This document shows, piece by piece, positions 1-5,857 of a stretch of DNA of 6,098 nucleotides (positions are counted from its first letter, which is position 1; each line of letters starts with the position of its first letter). The notes under the pieces are model-generated. The model was not told where the DNA came from and searched no databases. It saw nothing but the letters and a program-made list of their open reading frames with translations. The stretch is taken from positions 1 to 6,098 of the forward strand of contig NZ_CAJTMN010000109.1 in NCBI RefSeq assembly GCF_910577125.1. Reading direction: 5' to 3'. The position numbers and the translations under genes were made by a program. This DNA is from an uncultured Rikenella sp. (lineage in GTDB: Bacteria; Bacteroidota; Bacteroidia; Bacteroidales; Rikenellaceae).

Positions 1-7
1 GAACCAG

Positions 8-40
8 AAAAACTTTAGAGGATGCTTACGCATCCTAAAG
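8..40 (-). terminator. Candidate intrinsic terminator, minus strand
   Basis: On the minus strand, positions 40-30 (CTTTAGGATGC) pair with 25-13 around a GTAA loop, with one two-base bulge. The stem is followed immediately by TTTTTC (positions 12-7). This stem plus U-run arrangement fits Rho-independent termination of a transcript arriving from the sulfatase, about 280 bases after its stop codon. The base of the stem is A/T-rich, so it may be only moderately efficient. No U-run follows on the plus strand, which argues for minus-strand use. Confidence 0.5.
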
Positions 41-68
41 CTGCCGGCGGCCCAATTCTCGAACTTTC

Positions 69-136
69 TTTGGGCCGGGAGTTGTAGCGCGCTTAATGCA
101 ATCACAACCTTTGGCGCGCTACAACCCCGACCCAAA
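69..136 (-). repeat. Long inverted repeat / hairpin (about 22 paired bases per arm)
   Basis: Positions 81-92 (GTTGTAGCGCGC) are the perfect reverse complement of 114-125, with a 21-base loop. Outside this, after a single bulged A at 80, 76-79 pair with 126-129 and 69-74 pair with 131-136. The one mismatch (75 with 130) is C-A on the plus strand but becomes a G-U wobble in a minus-strand transcript, which hints that the functional form is minus-strand RNA. No U-run follows on either strand, so it is not a classical terminator. An RNA-stabilising 3' UTR stem or a dispersed palindromic repeat are the main options. Confidence 0.6.
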
Positions 137-321
137 AGCAATCTCGAAGATTGAGGACTGCGGAGCCTGAGGCGTAGCGTAGCTATCTAAAAGTCTTTTG
201 GGTACCTTTTGCCCGAAGGCTTCCTCGCGCTAACTCGGCATAGCCCGCAAGCGGTCTCTGCTCGCGTAACGCCGCTCGGTTCTTCAGAAAAGGTACGGTT
301 CCGTCCGGCGCAAAGAACAGA

Positions 322-1932
322 CTATAAAGCATTCAATTCACGACAGGGAGGCAGCTCGTCGCCGTAGTAATCCGCCAGCCGGAGGAGTTCTCGCTGGAGG
401 CGAAGCGTTATCCGTTTCGTTCCCGGAGCGCCGTAGAGATTGTGCATCTCGTGCGGGTCGTGCTTCAGATCGTAGAGTTCGAAATAACACTCCGCCGGAG
501 CCGGCGTCTCGTTGCTGAAGAAATAGACCAGCTTCCACCACCCGTCGTGGACACCCGCGTGCTGCATCACGTTGTGAATCCCGGGGTTCTCCCAATACCG
601 ATAGTAGAGGGTCTTCCGCCAGTCGCGCCCCGGTTTTACGGCACGGTCGCCGCCCCGGGCCACGTCTCGGAACGATTCGCCCTGCATGCTGTCCGGTTTC
701 TCGATCCCGCACCAGTCGAGCAGGGTCGGCGCGAAGTCGATGTTCTGCACCAGCGTATTTTTGGCCTCCGTTCCGGCCGGAATCTCAGCCGGATAACGAA
801 TCACCAGGGGCATCCGCATCGACTCTTCGTACATGAACCGTTTGTCGAACCAGCCGTGTTCGCCGAGATAGAAGCTCTGGTCGGAGGCATAGACCACGAT
901 GGTGTTCTCCGCCAGCCCCGTGCTGTCGAGGTAGTCGAGCACTTTGCCGATATTCTCGTCCACGGCGGCGATGGTCGAAAAGTAGTCACGCATGTAACGC
1001 TGGAATTTCCAACAGATCAGGCTGTCGCCGACGGGCGGATTGTCGTAGTAGACCTGATTCGCTGCGTCATAGGAGGCGATATAGGCCTCCCGCTCGGTGG
1101 AGTCCATGAAACGATAGTCAGGCCCCCAGTCTCTCTTGGGATCCCACCCGTCGCGGCGCGTGTAGAGCTTCAGGTCGTAAGCGGGCATCAGGTGGCCGGC
1201 GATGCTCATCTCCTGCCGGCCGGCGGCCACGCGCCCCTCCCAGGTGTCGAAAAGGTTGTCGGGATAGGGGAAAAAGGTGTGCTCGTGCAAGGTGAGGTGC
1301 CGCGGGGCGGGCTGAAAGTTCCGATGCGGGGCTTTGTTGTGCACCATGATAAAGAAGGGCCGATCTTTGTGCCGGTCGATCCATTCGATGCTCTCGTCGG
1401 CGACGATGTCGGTCACATAGCCGCGCTGACGGACGGTGTCGCCGCTCATGGTGACGAAGTCGGGGTTATAGTACATCCCCTGGTCGTCAAGCACTTTCCA
1501 GTAGTCGAACCCCGTGGGGTAGGTTTTCAGGTGCCACTTGCCGATAATGGCGGTGGAGTAACCGTTCGCTTTCAACACTTTGGGCAGGGTGGTCTGCGAT
1601 CCGTCGAAGAAGTCGGCGTTGGTTCGGAAGCCGTTGGCGTGGCTGTGCTTGCCGGTGAGAATCGTCGCGCGGCTGGGCCCGGAGACGGAGTTGCCGCAAT
1701 ATGCGCGGTCGAAACGTACGCCTTCGGCGGCGATGCGGTCGATATTCGGGGTCGGGGCGACCTGCGACAGGGGGTGTCCGTAGGCGCTGATGGCCTGCAC
1801 GGCGTGGTCGTCGGACATGATATAGACGATGTTGGGCCGTTTCTGAGGCCCGGCAGCCGGTTTGTCGGCGCTCTGCGCACTGCCGGTCACGGCGCACAGG
1901 GCGCCGGAAAGGGCGAAGATGGATCGATTCAT
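322..1932 (-). CDS. Exported serine-type S1-family sulfatase
   Basis: This 536-residue protein is predicted to hydrolyse sulfate esters outside the cytoplasm. A short signal peptide (residues 1 to about 21, hydrophobic core SIFALSGALCAVTG) precedes the alkaline-phosphatase-like sulfatase domain. That domain opens with PNIVYIMSDDH (metal ligands D41, D42). The sulfatase signature S84-G-P-S-R88 followed by ATILTG marks S84 as the residue converted to formylglycine. GKWHL (K132, H134), APH (H203), ASDQ (D351, Q352) and FDK (K364) complete the active site. A C-terminal DUF4976-like part (about 455-525) contains FELYDLKHDPHEMHNL. The DDH-xx-QAI-x-AYG opening resembles N-acetylglucosamine-6-O-sulfatases (S1_11), but the substrate is inference. 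Serine-type enzymes need the radical-SAM maturase anSME, not present here. I chose ATG at 1932 because it starts the signal peptide; the frame is open to 2070 but that extension is basic and overlaps a likely terminator. No clear promoter was found. Confidence 0.92.
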   Translation of the reverse strand: MNRSIFALSGALCAVTGSAQSADKPAAGPQKRPNIVYIMSDDHAVQAISAYGHPLSQVAPTPNIDRIAAEGVRFDRAYCGNSVSGPSRATILTGKHSHANGFRTNADFFDGSQTTLPKVLKANGYSTAIIGKWHLKTYPTGFDYWKVLDDQGMYYNPDFVTMSGDTVRQRGYVTDIVADESIEWIDRHKDRPFFIMVHNKAPHRNFQPAPRHLTLHEHTFFPYPDNLFDTWEGRVAAGRQEMSIAGHLMPAYDLKLYTRRDGWDPKRDWGPDYRFMDSTEREAYIASYDAANQVYYDNPPVGDSLICWKFQRYMRDYFSTIAAVDENIGKVLDYLDSTGLAENTIVVYASDQSFYLGEHGWFDKRFMYEESMRMPLVIRYPAEIPAGTEAKNTLVQNIDFAPTLLDWCGIEKPDSMQGESFRDVARGGDRAVKPGRDWRKTLYYRYWENPGIHNVMQHAGVHDGWWKLVYFFSNETPAPAECYFELYDLKHDPHEMHNLYGAPGTKRITLRLQRELLRLADYYGDELPPCRELNAL

Positions 1933-1996
1933 AAAGCGGTCGATTGCTTCTTTGGTTATTTGCTTTATACGTAGATAAGGGGAAGGGGCGAACCGT

Positions 1997-2031
1997 AAAA
2001 ACGCCCTGCGGGTATGCACCACAAGGCGTTT
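1997..2031 (-). terminator. Candidate intrinsic terminator downstream of aspA
   Basis: Read on the minus strand, 2031-2019 pairs with 2011-1999 to give a 13-bp stem including two G-U wobbles, around a seven-base loop. The 3' arm runs into five U residues (2001-1997). The wobbles would be C-A mismatches on the plus strand, so the element suits minus-strand RNA, about 70 bases after the aspA stop codon. A separate hairpin, CGGCCC 2034-2039 with GGGCCG 2045-2050, sits just upstream in the transcript. The GTAAACGCC arm also occurs a second time at 2066-2058 (minus), so alternative pairing is possible. Confidence 0.5.
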
Positions 2032-2101
2032 ACCGGCCCGAAGGGGGCCGTAACAAAGGCGTTTACGCATCGTTCAGGCGACGACGATGCTTGTCCGCAA
2101 G

Positions 2102-3535
2102 CTATTTCCGCAAAAATTTACGAGGTTTGACCATATTCTCCGGACGGAGAATATTATCCAACTCTTCTTTCGACATCAGCTTCTTCTCCAGCACCAGGTC
2201 ATAGATCCCTTTGCCGGTACGAAGCGCCTCTTTGGCCAGCTCGGTCGAGGTCTCGTAGCCCAGATAGGGGTTCAGCGCGGTCACCAGACCGATACTGTGG
2301 TAAACCATATCCCGACACCGATCCGCGTTGGCGGTGATCCCGAGGATGCACTTCTCGCGCAGAGTGTTCATCCCGTTCACCAGCATCACGATCGACTCCA
2401 AAATGCTGTAAACGATGATCGGCTCCATCACGTTCAGCTCCAACTGGCCCGCTTCGGCGGCCATGGTCACGGTCAGGTCGTTCCCGATCACCTTATATGC
2501 AATCTGGTTCACCACCTCGGGAATCACAGGGTTCACTTTGCCGGGCATAATCGACGAGCCGGGCTGCATCGGAGGCAGGTTGATCTCGTTCAGACCGGTC
2601 CGCGGACCGGAAGACAACAGCCGAAGGTCGTTGCAGATCTTCGACAGCTTGACGGCCATCCGCTTCACGGCAGACGAGTAGATCACGAAGGCACCCGTAT
2701 CATTCGTCGCCTCGATCATGTTGGTGGCGGCGGTAATCGGAAGCCCGGTAATCTCGCGCAGGTACTTGATACAGATCTGGCTGTACTGCGGATCGGCGTT
2801 GATGCCGGTACCGATCGCGGTAGCCCCCATATTCACTTCGAGCAGCAGTTTGGCGTTCTGTTCCAGACGGTCGATCTCTTCGGAGAGGTTGGCGGCGTAA
2901 GCGTCGAACTCCTGACCGAGGGTCATCGGCACGGCGTCCTGAAGCTGCGTCCGCCCCATCTTGATGACTTGGGCGAATTCGATCCCTTTGGCATGGAAGG
3001 CGCCGATCAGCTCGCGCAGCGAAGCGATCAGATCCTGGGTCTGATAGATCAGGGCGATCTTCACGGCGGTCGGATAGGCGTCGTTGGTCGACTGCGAGTG
3101 GTTCACGTCGTTGTTCGGATGGCAGTGGGCGTATTCGCCGCGCTGGTGGCCGAGAATCTCCAACGCGCGGTTGGCGATCACTTCGTTGGCATTCATATTG
3201 GTCGAAGTACCTGCTCCGCCCTGCACCATATCCACCACGAACTGCTCGTCGAGTTTCCCCTGCTCTACTTCATGACAGGCGGCGATAATGGCGTCGGCCA
3301 CCTCCGGCTTGATCTCGCCGAGGTCGCGGTTGGCTTTCGCCGCGGCCTCTTTGACCATGGCGAGCGCCTTGATGAAGTAGGGGTACATGCAGAGCCGAAC
3401 GCGGCTGATATGGAAGTTGTCCAGCGCGCGCATGGTCTGCACGCCGAAGTAGTATTCCACCGGGATGTCCAGTTCGCCCAACAAGTCGTGTTCCCGCCGG
3501 GTCTTGCCCGATAGCGGCATCTTGGTAATGTCCAT
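2102..3535 (-). CDS. aspA: Aspartate ammonia-lyase (aspartase)
   Basis: This cytoplasmic enzyme reversibly deaminates L-aspartate to fumarate and ammonia, feeding nitrogen assimilation and fumarate respiration. The 477-residue length matches E. coli AspA (478), and similarity runs end to end. Recognisable segments are the N-terminal DLLGELDIPVEYYFGVQT (about 17-34), VQGGAGTSTNMNANEV (104-119), HSQSTNDAYPT (146-156), MGRTQLQDAVPMTLGQEF (193-210) and the superfamily signature GSSIMPGKVNPV (326-337). The first serine of that mobile loop (S327) corresponds to the catalytic base of the aspartase/fumarase superfamily. Aspartase is preferred over class II fumarase because LRLLSSGPRTGLNEINLP and the C-terminal region follow aspartase. 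The active enzyme should be a homotetramer. It lies 26 bases after pyrF with no promoter between them, so co-transcription is likely. ATG at 3535 is the natural start; an in-frame ATG five codons later is less likely. Confidence 0.96.
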   Translation of the reverse strand: MDITKMPLSGKTRREHDLLGELDIPVEYYFGVQTMRALDNFHISRVRLCMYPYFIKALAMVKEAAAKANRDLGEIKPEVADAIIAACHEVEQGKLDEQFVVDMVQGGAGTSTNMNANEVIANRALEILGHQRGEYAHCHPNNDVNHSQSTNDAYPTAVKIALIYQTQDLIASLRELIGAFHAKGIEFAQVIKMGRTQLQDAVPMTLGQEFDAYAANLSEEIDRLEQNAKLLLEVNMGATAIGTGINADPQYSQICIKYLREITGLPITAATNMIEATNDTGAFVIYSSAVKRMAVKLSKICNDLRLLSSGPRTGLNEINLPPMQPGSSIMPGKVNPVIPEVVNQIAYKVIGNDLTVTMAAEAGQLELNVMEPIIVYSILESIVMLVNGMNTLREKCILGITANADRCRDMVYHSIGLVTALNPYLGYETSTELAKEALRTGKGIYDLVLEKKLMSKEELDNILRPENMVKPRKFLRK

Positions 3536-3561
3536 ATCTTTCTGACTTTTTTACAAAATGA

Positions 3562-4389
3562 TCATTTGCAGTAATCGGCCAACAGGCCGGCCATCTCGCC
3601 CTGTAACTGACGGGCGGCAGCGCCGGCTGCTTCGGCGAAGTCGCGGCCGTCCGAGGCATAAATAATTCCGCGCGAGGAGTTGACGAGCAATCCGCACCGG
3701 TCGTTCATCCCGTGCCGGGCGACTTCGGCGAGCGATCCGCCCTGAGCGCCCACGCCGGGAACCAGCAGGAAGTGGTCGGGCACGATAGCCCGCACGCGGG
3801 AGAGTTGTTCGGCGCGCGTCGCGCCGACGACATACATCGTATTGTCTTCGGTTCCCCAGCTCATGGAGGTTCTGAGCACGCGTTCATAGAGCATCTCTCC
3901 GCCGGCCAGCGACAAGGTCTCGAAGTCCTGTGCCGAAGGGTTCGAGGTCAAGGCGAGCAGCACGGCCCACTTCCCGGGATAGGCATAAAAAGGTTCTGCG
4001 GTGTCGCTCCCCATGTAAGGCGACAAGGTGACGGCGTCGAAGTCCATCTCCTGGAAAAAGACGCGGGCGTACATCTGGGAGGTATTCCCGATATCTCCGC
4101 GCTTGGCGTCGGCAATCAGGAACTGTTCGGGGTACCGCTCGCGCAGGTACCGGACGGTCTTCACCAAGGCGTTCCACCCTTTCAAGCCGGCGGCTTCATA
4201 AAAAGCGAGGTTGGGCTTATAGCTGACGCAATACGGTGCGGTGGCGTCGATCACGGCTTTGTTGAAGGCGAAGACCGGATCTTCTTCGCTCAGCAGGTGC
4301 CGGGGCACTTTCTTCATGTCGGTGTCGAGGCCGACGCAAAGGAAGCTCTCTTTGGCGCGTATCTCTCGGAATAGCTGTTGCGAGGTCAT
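3562..4389 (-). CDS. pyrF: Orotidine 5'-phosphate decarboxylase, long (type 2) form
   Basis: PyrF catalyses the last step of de novo UMP synthesis, decarboxylating OMP to UMP in the cytoplasm. The 275-residue length and layout fit the longer type 2 subfamily rather than the roughly 230-residue E. coli form. Visible landmarks are FLCVGLDTD (16-24, substrate-binding D22), YKPNLAFYE (57-65, K58) and the catalytic DAKRGDIGNT (94-103), with K96 as the key lysine and D94/D99 as the charged network. SPYMGSD (123-129), ALTSNPS (146-152), the phosphate-binding loop region LLVPGVGAQGG (208-218) and VNSSRGI (236-242) follow. The ATG at 4389 gives the family N-terminus. It is the first gene of the probable pyrF-aspA unit, preceded by a TATATTTG promoter element about 53 bases upstream. 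No other pyrimidine gene is in the window. Confidence 0.95.
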   Translation of the reverse strand: MTSQQLFREIRAKESFLCVGLDTDMKKVPRHLLSEEDPVFAFNKAVIDATAPYCVSYKPNLAFYEAAGLKGWNALVKTVRYLRERYPEQFLIADAKRGDIGNTSQMYARVFFQEMDFDAVTLSPYMGSDTAEPFYAYPGKWAVLLALTSNPSAQDFETLSLAGGEMLYERVLRTSMSWGTEDNTMYVVGATRAEQLSRVRAIVPDHFLLVPGVGAQGGSLAEVARHGMNDRCGLLVNSSRGIIYASDGRDFAEAAGAAARQLQGEMAGLLADYCK

Positions 4390-4442
4390 GGCTGGGCTGA
4401 ATTTGGCGCGGCTCGCGACGGAACCGGACGTTTATATTTAAG

Positions 4443-4450
4443 CAAATATA
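4443..4450 (-). promoter_or_regulatory. Bacteroidetes-type -7 promoter element for pyrF-aspA
   Basis: The minus strand reads TATATTTG, an exact match to the Bacteroidetes housekeeping sigma consensus TAnnTTTG. Transcription would begin near 4436 and leave a 5' UTR of about 46 bases before the pyrF ATG at 4389. A clear -33 TTTG at the usual 19-21 base spacing is not visible; the nearest T-rich run (4466-4469) is too close. Confidence 0.55.
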
Positions 4451-4554
4451 AAGAAGTTTTTACAGAAAACGGATGTGGGCGGGGGAATAAAATCGATCGA
4501 ATACGCCGCTACATCGCAAAGTGTTTATCCTGAACCGGAATTCAATATTTTTCG

Positions 4555-4562
4555 TATATTTG
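4555..4562 (+). promoter_or_regulatory. Bacteroidetes-type -7 promoter element, plus strand
   Basis: The plus strand reads TATATTTG, again exactly TAnnTTTG, placing a start site near 4568-4570. The transcript would run through both hairpins (4628-4665, 4695-4813) before the formyltransferase ATG at 4859, giving a leader of about 290 bases. No convincing -33 element is visible at the standard spacing. No other exact TAnnTTTG lies closer to the coding start. Confidence 0.45.
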
Positions 4563-4627
4563 AATGCTTATCAAAACAAAACTGCCTATGACGCAAACCT
4601 CTTATTAACACCTCTTTCCTGACTTTT

Positions 4628-4665
4628 TCTCTTTCGGCGGGCGATGGTCGCCGGGCCGGGAGAGA
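4628..4665 (+). ncRNA. GC-rich hairpin in the formyltransferase leader
   Basis: Positions 4628-4638 (TCTCTTTCGGC) pair with 4655-4665 (GCCGGGAGAGA) over 11 bp, including two U-G wobbles (4633 with 4660, 4634 with 4659). After a small asymmetric internal loop, GGCGA (4640-4644) pairs with TCGCC (4648-4652) around a three-base loop. The wobbles are valid only in plus-strand RNA; in minus-strand RNA they become A-C mismatches. A U-run precedes the stem rather than following it, so this is not a plus-strand terminator. Its role is unknown. Confidence 0.5.
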
Positions 4666-4694
4666 CGACATAAAAAGCGTTAACTTTTATTCTT

Positions 4695-4813
4695 GCTTTC
4701 TGAAATCTGGACAATTTCAAAAGCCGCAAGGAGTAAAGTGTAACGCCTGCGTAGCGATACGTGGGCTTTACTCTATTATCTTGCGGCATAGGTAGTCCAG
4801 AACCTCAGAAAGC
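4695..4813 (+). ncRNA. Large multi-helix hairpin, candidate structured leader or small RNA
   Basis: Five stacked helices can be drawn by eye, outside in: GCTTTCTGA 4695-4703 with 4805-4813 (9 bp); TCTGGAC 4706-4712 with 4795-4801 (7 bp); GCCGCAAG 4723-4730 with 4780-4787 (8 bp); GAGTAAAG 4731-4738 with 4766-4773 (8 bp, with six bases TATTAT bulged at 4774-4779); and CCTGCGTA 4746-4753 with 4758-4765 (8 bp, two G-U pairs), closed by a GNRA tetraloop GCGA (4754-4757). That is 40 base pairs with an internal loop of 10 and 7 bases (4713-4722 and 4788-4794). The G-U pairs favour plus-strand RNA. It ends 45 bases before the formyltransferase ATG. It does not match the 4.5S SRP RNA apical motif or any riboswitch class that I recognise. 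A miniature transposon is an alternative, but I see no target-site duplication. Confidence 0.55.
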
Positions 4814-4858
4814 GGATGACAGGTATTGTCCCACGTTTTTAATTTTTCTGCTACCGCA

Positions 4859-5857
4859 ATGATCCTGAATACGACTTCAATTCGAACGTTCCTGTCGGAA
4901 ATGGAACGCTCTGAAAAACTGTATGACCAGTATTTAACATCAGGCCATACTTATCAATATGCAGTCTCTTTAAAAGATTGCAATCTGTATTTACATGATA
5001 TAATCAGCCAAGATATGGCTGATTTCCCCTTAGAAATCCGAGAAGCGGCTCGAAAATTACTCAACCATTATAACATTTGGCTGAGATTATGGAACGAACA
5101 CAACGCAACCCGAGATTTCAAACCGAACGACACTTTCATTTTCGAAAGTCTGGATCGTTTTCCCAAAAGAGCGGCCGAATTGCTCTCCGAATATTACCGG
5201 ACTCAAAATCTAAACATTCTGTTTATCGGCAAAAAGAATGATCCGAATACCTCTTATGCTGCCGAATATGTCCGACAAATATTCCCTCGGACAACTGTAT
5301 TATTCGGAAGCCGAGAAGATACATTTCCGGAAGAGATCTTGTGGTGGCAAGGCGATTATATCTTTTCGTACCTGTCACCGTGGATTATTCCCGAAAGCTT
5401 ACTGCAAAGAGCCGCTAAAGGAGCGATTAATTGGCATCCGGGGTCTCCTGAATATCCGGGAATCGGCTGCACGAATTTCGCGATATACAATCAAGAAAGC
5501 ATATTTGGCATTACCTGCCACCATATGTTGAGTAAGGTGGATACGGGCAATATTATAGAGGTGCACAGATTCAAAGTTTTGGCAAATGACACTGTATATT
5601 CCATTACACAAAAATGTTATGCTTGTATTCTAAATTCTTTTCTTTCCATTATTGCTAAAATCGCTACCGGTGATTCATTGCCCCAATCAACAGAGAAATG
5701 GGTCAGAAAGCCTTATACGCGCAAAGAATTAAACGCTTTGTGCAAAATCACACCCGATATGACGATTGAAGAGACGCACCGAAGAATCAAGGCGACCACC
5801 TATGATCACCCGTGGGCATACACGGAAATTCAAGGTGTCAAATTCTATCTAAAATAG
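4859..5857 (+). CDS. Formyltransferase-fold protein with extra N-terminal region
   Basis: This 332-residue protein contains a formyltransferase domain of the Fmt / sugar-N-formyltransferase type, which transfers a formyl group from N10-formyltetrahydrofolate to an amine. The core begins with NLNILFIGKKND (about 117-128). It continues through GAINWHPGSPEYPGIG (188-203), which holds the Asn-x-His pair N191/H193, then GITCHHM (217-223) and KVDTGNII (226-233) with the catalytic Asp D228, so the N-H-D triad is intact. The C-terminal part (about 290-332) ends in an Arg-Ile-x-Ala...Ile-x-Gly-x-Lys-Phe-Tyr pattern like sugar formyltransferases. Residues 1 to about 115 precede the usual N-terminus and are not recognised; they look mainly helical and charged. 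It is too diverged from Fmt to be the tRNA enzyme, and an amino-sugar or other small-molecule substrate is inference. A TTG 11 codons upstream (4826) is in frame, but ATG is preferred. Base composition is more AT-rich than the neighbours, suggesting acquisition. Confidence 0.82.
   Translation: MILNTTSIRTFLSEMERSEKLYDQYLTSGHTYQYAVSLKDCNLYLHDIISQDMADFPLEIREAARKLLNHYNIWLRLWNEHNATRDFKPNDTFIFESLDRFPKRAAELLSEYYRTQNLNILFIGKKNDPNTSYAAEYVRQIFPRTTVLFGSREDTFPEEILWWQGDYIFSYLSPWIIPESLLQRAAKGAINWHPGSPEYPGIGCTNFAIYNQESIFGITCHHMLSKVDTGNIIEVHRFKVLANDTVYSITQKCYACILNSFLSIIAKIATGDSLPQSTEKWVRKPYTRKELNALCKITPDMTIEETHRRIKATTYDHPWAYTEIQGVKFYLK

Larger units (their letters stand above)
1..321. other. Gene-free region rich in inverted repeats; probable structured 3' UTR of the sulfatase
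   Basis: No credible coding frame is present. The stretch is dense in self-complementary segments: 13-25 with 30-40, 48-55 with 70-77, 69-92 with 114-136, 139-144 with 148-153 (three-base loop), and 202-210 with 288-296. Some pairings are mutually exclusive: CCCAAAAG at 131-138 can also pair with CTTTTGGG at 195-202. It lies directly downstream of the minus-strand sulfatase stop codon, and the only terminator-like signal is at the far end (8-40), so I infer it is transcribed as a long 3' UTR. It could also be a copy of a dispersed intergenic repeat family, which one window cannot show. Confidence 0.5.
4390..4858. other. Divergent intergenic region with back-to-back promoters and structured hairpins
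   Basis: This roughly 470-base gap separates the divergent pyrF and formyltransferase genes. It holds a minus-strand -7 element at 4443-4450, a plus-strand -7 element at 4555-4562, a 38-base hairpin at 4628-4665 and a larger multi-helix hairpin at 4695-4813. The minus-strand open frame across 4586-4789 has no recognisable protein signature and coincides with the hairpins, so I do not call it a gene. Positions 4563-4627 show nothing notable. Confidence 0.6.

Noticed and set aside
1..321. CRISPR array
   Set aside because: The repeats are inverted pairs of differing sequence, not regularly spaced identical direct repeats, and no cas gene is present.
442..1974. Plus-strand open frame of 510 codons antisense to the sulfatase
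   Set aside because: It lies opposite a complete sulfatase with all catalytic motifs, its translation has no recognisable domain, and it is rich in His/Val/Gly as expected for the complement of GC-rich coding sequence.
1933..2070. Upstream start of the sulfatase at 2070, adding 46 residues
   Set aside because: The added segment is strongly basic with no export signal, would bury the signal peptide that starts at 1932, and overlaps the aspA terminator-like hairpin.
2087..3514. Plus-strand open frame of 475 codons antisense to aspA
   Set aside because: It is a shadow of a clearly assigned aspartase, and its composition (His, Val, Gly, Arg-rich) is typical of a complementary frame.
4586..4789. 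Minus-strand 67-codon open frame
   Set aside because: No recognisable protein motif, and it coincides with hairpins whose G-U pairs point to plus-strand RNA function.
4695..4813. Integron attC site
   Set aside because: The size and imperfect-hairpin shape are suggestive, but the RYYYAAC and GTTRRRY boundary boxes are not present at the arm ends, and no integrase or cassette is nearby.
4695..4813. Known housekeeping RNA (4.5S SRP RNA or 6S RNA)
   Set aside because: The SRP apical motif with its conserved internal loops and GGAA-type cap is absent, and there is no large central bubble as in 6S RNA.
4826..4858. TTG start for the formyltransferase
   Set aside because: The frame is open, but a rarer start codon with no supporting ribosome-binding signal is less likely than the ATG at 4859. 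It remains possible.
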